This document shows, one piece after another, positions 1-8,672 of a DNA stretch of 64,000 nt. The DNA is taken from contig NZ_JBBMEX010000004.1 of NCBI RefSeq assembly GCF_040096355.1, positions 62,001-126,000 on the forward strand, read 5' to 3'. The notes below the pieces were generated by a model. It was not told the origin of the DNA. It saw only the letters and a list, made by a program, of their open reading frames with translations, and did not search any database. A program made the translations under genes and the position numbers. The DNA is from Maccoyibacter intestinihominis. GTDB taxonomy: Bacteria > Bacillota > Clostridia > Lachnospirales > Lachnospiraceae. The first letter of the stretch is position 1. Every line of letters starts with the position of its first letter.

Positions 1-108
1 CCGGTTACGGTTAGAAGCCACTTTTGTTACCGTGGCTTCTGACAAAAGACCCTTCATTTCGTGATTTAGTTGTAATGTAGGAAAGACCTCTAAAAAGGCA
101 TTTGCCAT
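1..108 (-). CDS. polC: DNA polymerase III PolC-type, N-terminal fragment
   Basis: This is a partial gene: only the first 36 codons lie in the window and the gene continues past base 1. The visible protein begins MANAFLEVFPTLQLNHEM and continues with a TKVASNRNR segment. That matches the N-terminal start of clostridial PolC, the error-correcting replicative polymerase of low-GC Gram-positives. The start codon is preceded by GGAGTGAG, which overlaps the last codons of ispG, so the two genes look translationally coupled in the uppS-cdsA-dxr-rseP-ispG-polC operon. The identification rests on a short N-terminus plus this well-known gene order. Confidence 0.78.
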   Translation of the reverse strand, partial: MANAFLEVFPTLQLNHEMKGLLSEATVTKVASNRNR

Positions 109-109
109 C

Positions 110-1156
110 TTACTCACTCCAATTCAACAGTTCGTTTCTCAATGCATCTAAGAGTTCCTCTTCCGGAAGTTTCTGTACGATCTCGCCATGTTTGATCAGC
201 AATCCTTCCCCGATTCCTCCTGCAATCCCGATGTCTGCCTCTCTTGCTTCCCCCGGTCCGTTTACCACACAGCCCATGACTGCAACCTTGATATCTAACG
301 GAATATCAGCAACCATATCTTCCACACGGTTTGCAAGAGCGATCAGATCGATCTGTGTTCTGCCGCAGGTCGGACAGGATACTACCTCAATGCCGCCTTT
401 CCGTAAACCGAGAGTACGCAGGATCAGCTTTGCAGACTTGATCTCTTCTAACGGATCTCCCGTTAAGGATACGCGGATCGTATCACCAATGCCCTGATTT
501 AAGATCAGTCCAAGACCGATCGCAGACTTGATGTTGCCGCTTGTGATCGTTCCTGCCTCTGTGATACCGACATGAAGCGGATAATCTGTCTTTTTTGCGA
601 TCAGCTCATGCGCATGTACACACATCATGACATCGGATGATTTAATAGAGATCACCAGATTATCATAGCCGTTTTCTTCTATGAGATGTACCTTATCTAA
701 CGCACTCTCCACTAATCCTTCGGCTGTTACACCATGATATTTTGCCACCAGTTCTTTTTCTAAAGAACCGCTGTTGACACCCACCCGGATTGGAATATTT
801 CTCTCTTTTGCCACATCTACTACCGCACGAATCCGCTCTTTTGAACCGATATTGCCCGGATTGATACGGATCTTATCCGCACCGTTTTCCATTGCTGCAA
901 TTGCCAGTTTATAGTCAAAATGGATATCGGCCACCAGTGGGATCTCAATCTGACGCTTGATCTCTCCTAACGCCTTTGCCGCCTCCATCGTAGGCACTGC
1001 ACACCGGATGATCTCACAGCCTGCCGCAGTCAGACGTTTGATCTGTGCCACGGTTGCCTGAACATCCTCCGTCTTTGTATTTGTCATCGACTGTATCAAA
1101 ACCGGATTCCCACCACCGATCACACGGTTTCCGATCCGTACTTCTCTTGTATCCAT
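110..1156 (-). CDS. ispG: 4-hydroxy-3-methylbut-2-en-1-yl diphosphate synthase (flavodoxin/ferredoxin-type)
   Basis: IspG (GcpE) converts methylerythritol cyclodiphosphate to HMBPP, the penultimate step of the cytosolic MEP isoprenoid pathway, using a [4Fe-4S] cluster. The 348-residue product has the N-terminal TIM-barrel (IQSMTNT, VADIHFDY, RINPGNIG). Its C-terminal cluster domain has CPTC (Cys261 and Cys264), GCVVNGPGEA (Cys296) and the conserved Glu303, which are the family's cluster ligands. The start is placed at MDTREVRIG because AGGAGG lies six bases upstream; an upstream in-frame start would overlap rseP without a ribosome site. Dxr, another enzyme of the same pathway, is encoded two genes upstream in the operon. 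Confidence 0.95.
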   Translation of the reverse strand: MDTREVRIGNRVIGGGNPVLIQSMTNTKTEDVQATVAQIKRLTAAGCEIIRCAVPTMEAAKALGEIKRQIEIPLVADIHFDYKLAIAAMENGADKIRINPGNIGSKERIRAVVDVAKERNIPIRVGVNSGSLEKELVAKYHGVTAEGLVESALDKVHLIEENGYDNLVISIKSSDVMMCVHAHELIAKKTDYPLHVGITEAGTITSGNIKSAIGLGLILNQGIGDTIRVSLTGDPLEEIKSAKLILRTLGLRKGGIEVVSCPTCGRTQIDLIALANRVEDMVADIPLDIKVAVMGCVVNGPGEAREADIGIAGGIGEGLLIKHGEIVQKLPEEELLDALRNELLNWSE

Positions 1157-1166
1157 ACCATTCCTC

Positions 1167-2198
1167 CTAGAAGAGCTTTCGTATATCATTAAACATAATG
1201 ACTACCATCAATGCCATTAAAAGGCATATCCCGATAAAATGGACCATCCCCTCTTTCTCAGGGTCAACCCCTTTTCCACGAATTGCTTCTATAATTAAAA
1301 ATACCAGTCTTCCACCGTCTAATGCCGGAAGTGGAAGAAGATTCATTACACCTAAGTTCGCAGATAATAAGATCGTCCAGTTGAGCATTCCGACAAAAAC
1401 GGAGAACCAGCCGACTGCCGCTCCTGCTTCATAGGTATCACTCACACCCTTGACAATGCCGACAGGTCCCGACATCTCATTGATCCCCACCTGTCCTGTT
1501 ACAAGCATTTTAAGGCTTTCTAAGGTACTTGCGATCCAGTATTTCACTTCGTATACACCGTATTGCAGGGTCTTGACCAGACCGCCTTTTGTCCGTTCGC
1601 CGCTTCCATAGAATCCGAAGAGATAACGATCATTTTCTTTGTCGTAGCGCGGTGTGATCGTTGTCTCATGTGTCTTTCCGTCACGCTCATATACCACATC
1701 AATGGACTGATCTCCGTGGAAAAAGGTATAAATGCTGACTTCCCGGTAAAGATGTATCTTCTTTGAATTCAGCTTTTTGATCACATCTCCCTCTTTCATC
1801 CCTGCTTCCTGTGCAGGATATCCGTCCATAACACCGCTGATCACCGGTCTGTCATATCCGGTACATGCCACTAAGATCAGAGCGCAGACAAATGCCATAA
1901 TGAAATTAAAGACCGGTCCTGCGGCTACTACGGAAATTCTTGCCCCAACCGATTTACTCTGAAAAGAATCCTCCGCCTTACTGTCTCCGTCCTCACCTTC
2001 CATCATGCAGGCACCGCCAAAAGGCAGCAATTTGATGGAATACTTGGTTTCACCTTTTGTAAATCCAACCAGCGTAGGACCTAAACCGATACAAAACTCA
2101 TTGACACGGATCCCTGCCCGCTTTGCGAACAGAAAATGTCCCAGCTCATGAAACAGAATTATGATACTGAAAATTAATATTGCAAAAATGATTTTCAA
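1167..2198 (-). CDS. rseP: Site-2 intramembrane metalloprotease RseP
   Basis: This is a membrane zinc protease that cuts transmembrane segments of anti-sigma factors and signal-peptide remnants. The first helix carries the HELGH zinc motif (about residues 18-22). A PDZ domain follows in the middle (about residues 125-195, PAQEAGMKEGDVI). The third ligand motif, NLLPLPALDGGR, is near the C-terminus inside hydrophobic helices. The length of 343 residues is normal. I favour a TTG start overlapping the dxr stop (TTGA) because AGGTGG sits five bases upstream; a GTG at 2207 is the alternative. Its place between dxr and ispG is typical of clostridia. Confidence 0.93.
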   Translation of the reverse strand: MKIIFAILIFSIIILFHELGHFLFAKRAGIRVNEFCIGLGPTLVGFTKGETKYSIKLLPFGGACMMEGEDGDSKAEDSFQSKSVGARISVVAAGPVFNFIMAFVCALILVACTGYDRPVISGVMDGYPAQEAGMKEGDVIKKLNSKKIHLYREVSIYTFFHGDQSIDVVYERDGKTHETTITPRYDKENDRYLFGFYGSGERTKGGLVKTLQYGVYEVKYWIASTLESLKMLVTGQVGINEMSGPVGIVKGVSDTYEAGAAVGWFSVFVGMLNWTILLSANLGVMNLLPLPALDGGRLVFLIIEAIRGKGVDPEKEGMVHFIGICLLMALMVVIMFNDIRKLF

Positions 2199-3343
2199 GG
2201 TTTCCACCTGCTCTCTATATACTCATATACTTCCTGTTCTGTACTCAGTATTTTTTCCAAACTTGGATTTTCCCTAAAATCAACGTGTTCCATAGATGCT
2301 TCAATGATTTCGGGAATATTCCAAAATCCGATTTTTTTCTCTAAAAACATTGCAACTGCACGTTCATTCGCCGCATTAAATACCGTTGGCATATTGCCGC
2401 CTGCCTTCATGGCTTTCATAGCCAGGGACAACCCCTGAAATGTCTCCATATCCGGTTCTTCAAAGGTCAGACTTCCCAATTCGTAAAAATTCAAACGCTT
2501 TCCGCTTAAACTTCTTCGGTTCGGATAATAAAGTGCATACTGGATCGGCAGACGCATATCCGGCGTACCAAGCTGTGCGATGACTGCCCCATCCTCGTAT
2601 TCCACCATCGAATGGATGACGCTCTGCGGATGCACGACTACCTGAATCTGCTCTAATTTCACATCAAAGAGCCACTTTGCTTCCATTACCTCTAAGCCTT
2701 TGTTTACAAGGGTTGCAGAATCTACGGTAATCTTTCTTCCCATGCTCCAATTCGGATGTTTTAAGGCATCCTCTAAGGTAACATGCGCAAGCTCTGCACG
2801 TTTTTTCCCACGGAAAGGGCCGCCCGAAGCGGTCAGTAAAATCTTTGCGATCCGGTTCTGTCTCTCTCCATTTAAGGACTGGAAAATAGCACTGTGTTCA
2901 CTGTCCACCGGAAGGATCGGCACCCCACACTCTTTTGCTAACGGCATGATCAGATGTCCCGCCGTTACCAGTGTCTCTTTATTTGCAAGTGCGATCGTCT
3001 TCTTTGCCTTGATGGCTTCCACGGTTGGACGAAGTCCTAACATTCCAACCACTGCAGTCACTAAAATCTCTGCCTGCGGCTCTGTTGCAACTTCGATCAG
3101 TCCGTCCATGCCGGAAACGATCTTAATGTCCATATCACGCAGTCTCTGCCGTAAATCCGCTGCTTTTTCCTCCGACTGTACCGATGCTAAGACCGGATGA
3201 AATTCACGGATCTGCTGCTCTAAAAGATCAATATTATTTCCTGCGGCAAGTGCTCTTACACAGATATCCTTTTGTTCTCTTACAATCTCAAGTGTCTGGG
3301 TTCCAATTGAACCTGTGGAACCTAAAATCGCTATTTTTTTCAT
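2195..3343 (-). CDS. dxr: 1-deoxy-D-xylulose 5-phosphate reductoisomerase
   Basis: Dxr makes MEP from DXP with NADPH, the committed step of the non-mevalonate isoprenoid pathway in the cytosol. The 382-residue protein starts with the NADPH-binding GSTGSIGTQ loop. It has the metal-binding PVDSEHSAIFQ segment (about residues 145-155) and the conserved LVNKGLEVMEA and HPQSVIHSMVE motifs. AGAGG lies five bases before the ATG. The last four bases overlap the proposed rseP start, and cdsA ends 12 bases upstream, so the gene is internal to the uppS-to-polC operon. Confidence 0.96.
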   Translation of the reverse strand: MKKIAILGSTGSIGTQTLEIVREQKDICVRALAAGNNIDLLEQQIREFHPVLASVQSEEKAADLRQRLRDMDIKIVSGMDGLIEVATEPQAEILVTAVVGMLGLRPTVEAIKAKKTIALANKETLVTAGHLIMPLAKECGVPILPVDSEHSAIFQSLNGERQNRIAKILLTASGGPFRGKKRAELAHVTLEDALKHPNWSMGRKITVDSATLVNKGLEVMEAKWLFDVKLEQIQVVVHPQSVIHSMVEYEDGAVIAQLGTPDMRLPIQYALYYPNRRSLSGKRLNFYELGSLTFEEPDMETFQGLSLAMKAMKAGGNMPTVFNAANERAVAMFLEKKIGFWNIPEIIEASMEHVDFRENPSLEKILSTEQEVYEYIESRWKP

Positions 3344-3354
3344 GGTAACCTCTA

Positions 3355-4158
3355 CTATTTTATGAAATACAATGCCAGATAGAATATGATCGGTGCAGTA
3401 AATATCACACTGTCAAAACGGTCTAAGATCCCGCCATGTCCCGGGATCAGTTTTCCATAGTCTTTAATCTCATAATTTCTCTTAATCGCTGATGCTGTCA
3501 GATCTCCCACCATAGAGATCAGTGCTCCCACTGCGCAGATCCCTGCCATAAACCAGATGGTCTGTGTGGTGCATCCCATGGCATCCTTGAATACAAATCC
3601 ATAGATAATGGCTAAAAGGGCTGCTCCGACAACGCCTCCGACTGCTCCTTCAATGGATTTTTTCGGACTCAGTTTTGGTGCCATCTTATGTTTTCCAATT
3701 AAGACTCCGACACAATAAGCACAGGTGTCACAGCCCCAGGAGCATAAGAAGATCAGCCATACCGTGTAAGTTCCCATTGGAAGCATTCTCGTCCGGTATA
3801 CAAAGGACAGCATCACTGCCACATAGAATACCGCAAAAAATGCCGCTAACATCTGCTCCGTCTTATATTTTGGATAGGAAAATACATAAATAAACATCAA
3901 TACCACAAGTACACTGAGTACGAACATCATCATATCCGGTATAAAACCAAATAACAGGTTCAGATAATATACGATGGCCGCTATATATCCTGCTACTCCT
4001 GCCGGTTCTTTTTCTATTTTAAAAATGCGGTATAATTCAAACATTCCGATCAGGGAAATTACGCACAGTGCTCCCAATAGAACGTTTCCGCCTGTAATGA
4101 TCAGTAATAATGCCAGTGCAACCAGTACGATTCCACTGATCAGTCTCGTCTTAAACAT
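3355..4158 (-). CDS. cdsA: Phosphatidate cytidylyltransferase (CDP-diglyceride synthase)
   Basis: CdsA forms CDP-diacylglycerol from phosphatidate and CTP at the membrane, the branch point for phospholipid synthesis. The 267-residue protein is strongly hydrophobic with about seven or eight membrane segments. It ends with the family signature: SPKKSIEG, then SMVGDLTASAIKR, then DYGKLIPGHGGILDRFDS. The start codon overlaps the uppS stop by one base (TAATG), and GGAGGAGG lies upstream, so translation is coupled to uppS. Confidence 0.95.
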   Translation of the reverse strand: MFKTRLISGIVLVALALLLIITGGNVLLGALCVISLIGMFELYRIFKIEKEPAGVAGYIAAIVYYLNLLFGFIPDMMMFVLSVLVVLMFIYVFSYPKYKTEQMLAAFFAVFYVAVMLSFVYRTRMLPMGTYTVWLIFLCSWGCDTCAYCVGVLIGKHKMAPKLSPKKSIEGAVGGVVGAALLAIIYGFVFKDAMGCTTQTIWFMAGICAVGALISMVGDLTASAIKRNYEIKDYGKLIPGHGGILDRFDSVIFTAPIIFYLALYFIK

Positions 4159-4868
4159 TATGCCTCCTCCTTTACGCCGCCATACCGTCTGTCTCTCTGA
4201 TTATACGCTTCTACGGCTTTTTCTAATTCCGCTTTTGAAAAATCCGGCCACGGAACCGGTGTAAAATAAAATTCACTGTATGCAAGCTGCCAAAGCAGAT
4301 AATTCGACAGACGCTGCTCGCCACTGGTACGGATCAGCAGATCCGGGTCCGGAATCTCTTTCGTATCCAGATAGGAAGAAAAACATTCTTCAGTGATGTC
4401 CTCTGTCGCTAATTTACCGGCATCATGGTCTTTTACCATTTTTTTTATCGCACGGATCATCTCGTCACGACTGCCATAATTCAGGGCAATCTGCAGATTC
4501 AGTCCTGTGTTCTTTTTGGTTGCTTCTTCTAATTCCCGGATCGTGTTCCGGAACTTTGCATCCAGTCTGCTGATATCCCCGATCACACGGATTCTCATAT
4601 TATTCTTATCTGCTCTTTTGATACAGTTCTTTAAATAGGTCGCAAGAAGCTTCATCAGTGCTTCTACCTCTGTATCCGGACGGTTCCAGTTCTCTGTAGA
4701 AAACGCATACAGCGTCAGATACTGAATTCCCATATGATAGGCATCCTCACAAATAACCTCTACATTCTTCGCTCCCATGGTATGCCCGTAATTGCGCGGC
4801 ATTCCTTTACTCTTTGCCCATCTTCCGTTGCCATCTAATATAATGGCTACATGCTGCGGAATCCTCAT
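4158..4868 (-). CDS. uppS: Isoprenyl (undecaprenyl diphosphate) synthase
   Basis: UppS condenses isopentenyl diphosphate units onto farnesyl diphosphate in cis to make the C55 carrier lipid for peptidoglycan and teichoic acids. Motifs are clear: HVAIILDGNGRWAK with the catalytic Asp at the N-terminus, GAKNVEVICEDA, YAFSTENWNRP, and the C-terminal DLLIRTSGEQRLSNYLLWQ. The 236-residue length is normal. It is the first gene of the envelope-isoprenoid operon, downstream of the terminator that ends the frr transcript, and is preceded by AGGAGG. Confidence 0.95.
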   Translation of the reverse strand: MRIPQHVAIILDGNGRWAKSKGMPRNYGHTMGAKNVEVICEDAYHMGIQYLTLYAFSTENWNRPDTEVEALMKLLATYLKNCIKRADKNNMRIRVIGDISRLDAKFRNTIRELEEATKKNTGLNLQIALNYGSRDEMIRAIKKMVKDHDAGKLATEDITEECFSSYLDTKEIPDPDLLIRTSGEQRLSNYLLWQLAYSEFYFTPVPWPDFSKAELEKAVEAYNQRDRRYGGVKEEA

Positions 4869-4930
4869 CGTCCTTCCTCCTACGTCTTACTTTCTATGAA
4901 CTTCCCATGGAAGTTCCAAAAATCTCTATG

Positions 4931-4968
4931 AAAGAAAAAGGGGAACACGGCGATACCGCTGTGTCCCC
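4931..4968 (-). terminator. Intrinsic terminator after frr
   Basis: On the minus strand a GC-rich hairpin is formed by GGGGACACAGCG and CGCCGTGTTCCCC with one bulge, followed by a TTTTTCTTTC run. It lies 18 bases past the frr stop and separates pyrH-frr from uppS. Confidence 0.8.
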
Positions 4969-4985
4969 ATGTGTTCCAAAAATTT

Positions 4986-5540
4986 CTATACGGTAAGAAT
5001 CTCTTTGGATTTTTCTTCAATGGCTTTATCTATATCTGCTATAAATTTGTCAGTCATTTTCTGTGCCTGTGTCTCTAAGTCTTTTACTTCATCCTCAGAC
5101 ACTTCTGATGATTTTCCTAATTTCTTAAAGGAATCATTTGCATCACGGCGAATGTTACGGATCGCTACCTTAGCAGCCTCACCTTTTTTCTTTACATCCT
5201 TTGCAAGCTCTTTTCTGCGTTCCTCTGTAAGTTCCGGGAATACTAAACGGATCACTTTTCCATCATTGGTCGGGTTGATTCCTAAATCGGACATATTGAT
5301 CGCTTTTTCAATCTCTTTTACCAAAGAAGCCTCCCAAGGCTGAATCTGTATCATTCTCGGTTCCGGTACGCTGACGTTTGCCACCTGCTGTAAAGAAGTT
5401 GGTGTACCATAGTAGTCTACCTTGATCTTATCTAACACATGTGGGTTCGCACGTCCTGCACGAACTGTTCCAAGTTCCTCTATCAGATTATGATAGGATT
5501 TTTTCATTTTATCCTCAAATGGGGTTAATCTCTCATCCAT
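4986..5540 (-). CDS. frr: Ribosome recycling factor
   Basis: This factor splits post-termination ribosomes with EF-G. The 184-residue helical protein has the typical N-terminus (RLTPFEDKMKKSYHNLIEEL), the GTVRAGRANP motif, YGTPTSLQQVANV, and a C-terminal coiled region. Length and domain order match bacterial RRF. It follows pyrH by 16 bases and ends at a strong terminator, so the PDA-bactofilin-pyrH-frr unit probably ends here. Confidence 0.97.
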   Translation of the reverse strand: MDERLTPFEDKMKKSYHNLIEELGTVRAGRANPHVLDKIKVDYYGTPTSLQQVANVSVPEPRMIQIQPWEASLVKEIEKAINMSDLGINPTNDGKVIRLVFPELTEERRKELAKDVKKKGEAAKVAIRNIRRDANDSFKKLGKSSEVSEDEVKDLETQAQKMTDKFIADIDKAIEEKSKEILTV

Positions 5541-5556
5541 GTTGTTTCCTCCTGTT

Positions 5557-6252
5557 TTATACCGTTACTACGGTTCCGTTGAATTTACCGCTGATCGCTT
5601 TTACGATACTGTTCTCTTCATTCAACCCAAACACATACATCGGCATATGATTTTCCATGCACATGATAGAAGCAGTCAGATCCACAACTGCAAGCTGCTT
5701 GTCGATGACTTCCTGAATGGAAACCTCATCGTAGCGTACTGCATTCGGATTTACCTTCGGATCACTGTCATATACTCCGTCAATTGCTTTTGCTAACAGG
5801 ATAACGTCTGCTTCAATCTCTACTGCACGCAATACGGTCGTAGTATCCGTTGAAAAATACGGATGTCCGATACCGCCTGCAAAAAATACAACCATTCCAT
5901 GCTCAAAGTATTTGTTTGCACGATCCTTAGAAAATAACTTTGTGAAAGAGCCACATTCAAATGGTGTCAGTACCTGTGTCTTCATTCCTTCGGAACGGAA
6001 AATCTCCGAAACATAGATACAGTTCATCACGGTTGCTAACATTCCGATCTGATCCGCCTTGGTACGGTCAATATTCTCGCTTGTTCTTCCACGCCAGAAA
6101 TTACCGCCGCCAATAACAACACCAACTTCCACGCCATCATCTGCTAACTGTTTTACCTGTTTTGCCACTTTGACAACAGTTGCCTCATCAAAACCGGTAT
6201 GTTTTTCTCCTGCAAGAGCTTCTCCGCTAAGCTTTAATAATACTCTTTTCAT
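5557..6252 (-). CDS. pyrH: UMP kinase
   Basis: PyrH phosphorylates UMP to UDP with ATP and belongs to the amino-acid kinase fold. The 231-residue protein begins KRVLLKLSGEALAG, has the GVVIGGGNFWRGR nucleotide loop, the DQIGMLATVMN segment and a C-terminal DLTAS motif, all characteristic of bacterial UMP kinase. AAGGAGACAACC precedes the ATG. Neighbouring frr is the usual partner; an upstream bactofilin gene 21 bases away is less usual. Confidence 0.97.
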   Translation of the reverse strand: MKRVLLKLSGEALAGEKHTGFDEATVVKVAKQVKQLADDGVEVGVVIGGGNFWRGRTSENIDRTKADQIGMLATVMNCIYVSEIFRSEGMKTQVLTPFECGSFTKLFSKDRANKYFEHGMVVFFAGGIGHPYFSTDTTTVLRAVEIEADVILLAKAIDGVYDSDPKVNPNAVRYDEVSIQEVIDKQLAVVDLTASIMCMENHMPMYVFGLNEENSIVKAISGKFNGTVVTV

Positions 6253-6273
6253 GGTTGTCTCCTTATTTCTCTA

Positions 6274-7125
6274 TTATTCTTCCACAAAAAGGCTTTCTAC
6301 ATCCACATCTGCATAACACTGTGAGCAGAATCCTTCAATCACTGCACCGTTGTTAATCTGTACGGAACGTGATTTGATATTTCCCATTACAACTGCTGAG
6401 GTATCTACCACAACCGGTCCCTGTACATCAATGTCGCCTTTGATCGCACCTGCGATCACTGCTGAGGTTGCAGTGATATTACCAACTACTACGGAACCAA
6501 GTCCGATTTTTACGGTTCCTGTTGTTGTTACTTCTCCCTCTAATTTTGCATTATCTGCAAAGAACTCTGCTGAGGTTGTGTTACCACGGATATTTCCGGT
6601 TACGGTTAACTTTCCGTTACACTGAACATCTCCGATCACAGTTCCTCTCATATCAATAGAACCATTAGAAGAAAGATTACCTGTCAGACTGCTTCCTTCA
6701 GTAATTAATGTCACTTCATCAGTTACGACCGGCTCCGGTTTTCTCATTGGTGCTTCCTGCTGTGTATGCATCTGTGTCATTGTCGGCATCACAGACTCTG
6801 CTTTTCCTCCCAGATTGATCGGATTTACTGATGTTTCTTTCTCCATGCTCATGAATGGTTCCTCCTTATTTGTCACTGCTTTTGTTGTCTTTTCCTGTGT
6901 TGTTTCAGGTGCCGGCTCTTTGACCGGTGTCTCTTCTTTGGCTACAGATTCTAACAATCCGTTCAGCTTAGAAAGTTCAGACTCTACGTCTAACTCATCT
7001 TCTAACGTATTTACAACCAGATCATCTTCATCTGTTCCTTCTTCGTCCAGTACTTCATCATCCTGTGGCATTAATTCTTTCATTGCCTGAGATGCATCTT
7101 CTTTAAAATCTTTAAAAAAGCCCAT
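6274..7125 (-). CDS. Bactofilin-family polymer-forming protein
   Basis: Bactofilins self-assemble into membrane-associated filaments that help shape cells or place envelope enzymes. The C-terminal half (about residues 135-270) is a run of short beta-helix turns with repeated valine, glycine and asparagine positions (SLTGNLSSNGSIDMRG, VIGDVQCNGKLTVTGNIRG). The N-terminal half is acidic and probably disordered. The start is set at MGFFKDF because GGAGGG lies five bases upstream, giving 283 residues; a longer upstream frame would run into the deacetylase gene. It sits directly after a polysaccharide deacetylase, which suggests an envelope role. Its cellular function here is inferred only from the fold. 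Confidence 0.85.
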   Translation of the reverse strand: MGFFKDFKEDASQAMKELMPQDDEVLDEEGTDEDDLVVNTLEDELDVESELSKLNGLLESVAKEETPVKEPAPETTQEKTTKAVTNKEEPFMSMEKETSVNPINLGGKAESVMPTMTQMHTQQEAPMRKPEPVVTDEVTLITEGSSLTGNLSSNGSIDMRGTVIGDVQCNGKLTVTGNIRGNTTSAEFFADNAKLEGEVTTTGTVKIGLGSVVVGNITATSAVIAGAIKGDIDVQGPVVVDTSAVVMGNIKSRSVQINNGAVIEGFCSQCYADVDVESLFVEE

Positions 7126-7147
7126 GTTGTCCCTCCATCTTTTTTTC

Positions 7148-8107
7148 TTATTGTCCCTGTTCCCCATCAATGTTGACATGATGTACAGTTGCTGTATTTT
7201 CATCTATTGGTAAAATCTCTGCTCCAATCCCCTGAAGCTGCTCGATCAGTGCCGGTAATGCTTCTACGGTAGCGGGTTTCACGGCAGAATCATGCATCAA
7301 CACTACCGATGTCTTATATTTTGTAACATCTCCCATCACATTCTGTATCAGCTCATCCGCTGTATATGCCTGTGATGTCGCATCTCCGCTTGAGACATTC
7401 CAATCATAGTATGTAATCCCCCGGTCATTCAGATATCGGATAAATTCCCGCATATCACTGTTGCTGACCTGATTACTGCTTCCTCCCGGAAAACGATAAT
7501 ATTTGCAATCCACTCCGGTAACTTCTTTCAGATAGTCATGAATCTGATTAAAATCCTGTTCAAATGCTGACATGGAGTCATATATTACCGAATATTTATG
7601 AGAATAGGAATGCATCCCAAGGGTATGCCCTTCCTCTACGATCTTCTTATACATTTCTTTCGAAAGGTCATCTGTCTTTCCAATGACAAAGAATGTCGCT
7701 TTTACATTATATTGTTTTAATATATCCAGAATCTGTTGTGTATTCGTGCTTGGTCCGTCATCAAAAGTAAGATATACTTTTAACTTTTCGCCATCGTCTG
7801 CCTTCTTCTTGTTTGCATCATCCTGTCCGGTCTGATCCTGCTTCCCGTATTCCACATTCTTTCCGGTATCCGCATCCGGAGAATTCTTCGTCTCTTCATT
7901 CTCCACCTGTTCTACCTGCGGCATGTTCTGCAGTACCTTGTTCAGATTATTCTCTAAGTGAATAACTTTTACAAAAAGTGTTGCACACAAAATGACAGAT
8001 GCCAGCATCCAGATTCCCACAAAGGATACAATGATGGATTTGATCCGGTTGATCCGCTTTCTGCGGTCTAACTCCTGCTTCAATCCGTTCTCTGGTTTAT
8101 CCGACAT
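7148..8107 (-). CDS. Membrane-anchored polysaccharide deacetylase
   Basis: This is a NodB-homology metal-dependent deacetylase, likely acting outside the cell on peptidoglycan or another amino sugar polymer. Residues 24-48 form one signal-anchor helix, followed by a charged linker and the NodB domain from about residue 110. Motifs seen: YLTFDDGPS (catalytic Asp and metal Asp), GMHSYSHKYS (metal His pair), YRFPGGSSN, and VLMHDS at the end. At 319 residues it fits single-domain PgdA-like enzymes. The gene starts an operon with the bactofilin, pyrH and frr. Confidence 0.9.
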   Translation of the reverse strand: MSDKPENGLKQELDRRKRINRIKSIIVSFVGIWMLASVILCATLFVKVIHLENNLNKVLQNMPQVEQVENEETKNSPDADTGKNVEYGKQDQTGQDDANKKKADDGEKLKVYLTFDDGPSTNTQQILDILKQYNVKATFFVIGKTDDLSKEMYKKIVEEGHTLGMHSYSHKYSVIYDSMSAFEQDFNQIHDYLKEVTGVDCKYYRFPGGSSNQVSNSDMREFIRYLNDRGITYYDWNVSSGDATSQAYTADELIQNVMGDVTKYKTSVVLMHDSAVKPATVEALPALIEQLQGIGAEILPIDENTATVHHVNIDGEQGQ

Positions 8108-8147
8108 GTCACACTTATCTCCTTTTAAGAGTTAAAAACTCTTATCT

Positions 8148-8153
8148 ATTGTA
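8148..8153 (-). promoter_or_regulatory. Candidate promoter -10 for the deacetylase-pyrH-frr unit
   Basis: On the minus strand an extended -10, TGTTACAAT, lies 40 bases before the deacetylase start. The -35 is poor (TTTCTT at 16 bases). A small hairpin AAGAGTT-AAA-AACTCTT follows it in the leader. Confidence 0.45.
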
Positions 8154-8260
8154 ACACATTTTAAATGAAAAGAAATGCAAAAATTCAAATTAATCTGAAT
8201 GATTTTAAGCTATTGTTTTTCTAATTTTCAGACTTTTTGTATTATTTCTTTGATTTTGTC

Positions 8261-8320
8261 AAAAAGCCCCGACAGTATCTATGTGATATCGTATCACGCG
8301 CGCGGATTCCTGTCAGGGCT
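8261..8320 (-). terminator. Intrinsic terminator of the LytTR/hypothetical operon
   Basis: The minus strand reads AGCCCTGACAG, a loop containing a smaller hairpin, then CTGTCGGGGCT and TTTTT. The 11-base-pair stem lies beyond fold-back element copy 1, so the element appears to have inserted between the hypothetical gene ending at 8673 and its own terminator. Confidence 0.72.
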
Positions 8321-8352
8321 CTTTGTCTTTTTCTATTCGATTATTACTTATG

Positions 8353-8662
8353 ATCAGGGTGTCAAAAGGTGGCTCGCAACTTAATGGCTGGCAACTTGCA
8401 CAAAACCGGAACTGCTTTTGTGACTTTGGGAGAAAATTAGTAAATCTTAGTCTGCCTGTTCCTGTATAGTGTTTTGCTGCCATGGACGGCAGCAAAAGTC
8501 TTAATGCCCCATGGACGGGGCGTTTAAGACGTACACGTCATCCATCACAACCTGACTCAGGCAGACTTAGATTTTCTTATTTTCGTACAACGGAACAAAA
8601 CAGACTTGGCTTTGTGCAAGTTGCCAATCAAAAAACTTGAAACCGCCTTTTGCCACCCTAAT
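8353..8662 (+). repeat. Fold-back repeat element, copy 1 (310 bp)
   Basis: This is a non-coding, MITE-like element. The outer ends are inverted repeats: ATCAGGGTGTCAAAAGG at the left against the complement of CCTTTTGCCACCCTAAT at the right, with similarity extending about 55 bases to GGCAACTTGCACAAA. Inside are near-perfect arms (AAATCTTAGTCTGCCTG against CAGGCAGACTTAGATTT). Two apical hairpins follow: TTTTGCTGCC/GGCAGCAAAA, and GTCTTAATGCCCC/GGGGCGTTTAAGAC. It is nearly 90 percent like copy 2 by eye, in opposite orientation. No clean target duplication is visible here (CTTATG left, CTTATT right at most). It has no open frame worth calling. Confidence 0.85.
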
Positions 8663-8672
8663 CTTATTGGCT

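Noticed and set aside
2700..3200. 166-codon plus-strand open frame
   Set aside because: It is antisense to the well-supported dxr gene, with no family features.
4898..4916. Palindrome GAACTTCC-CAT-GGAAGTTC before uppS
   Set aside because: It is a short stem without a U-run or known operator pattern; too little to call.
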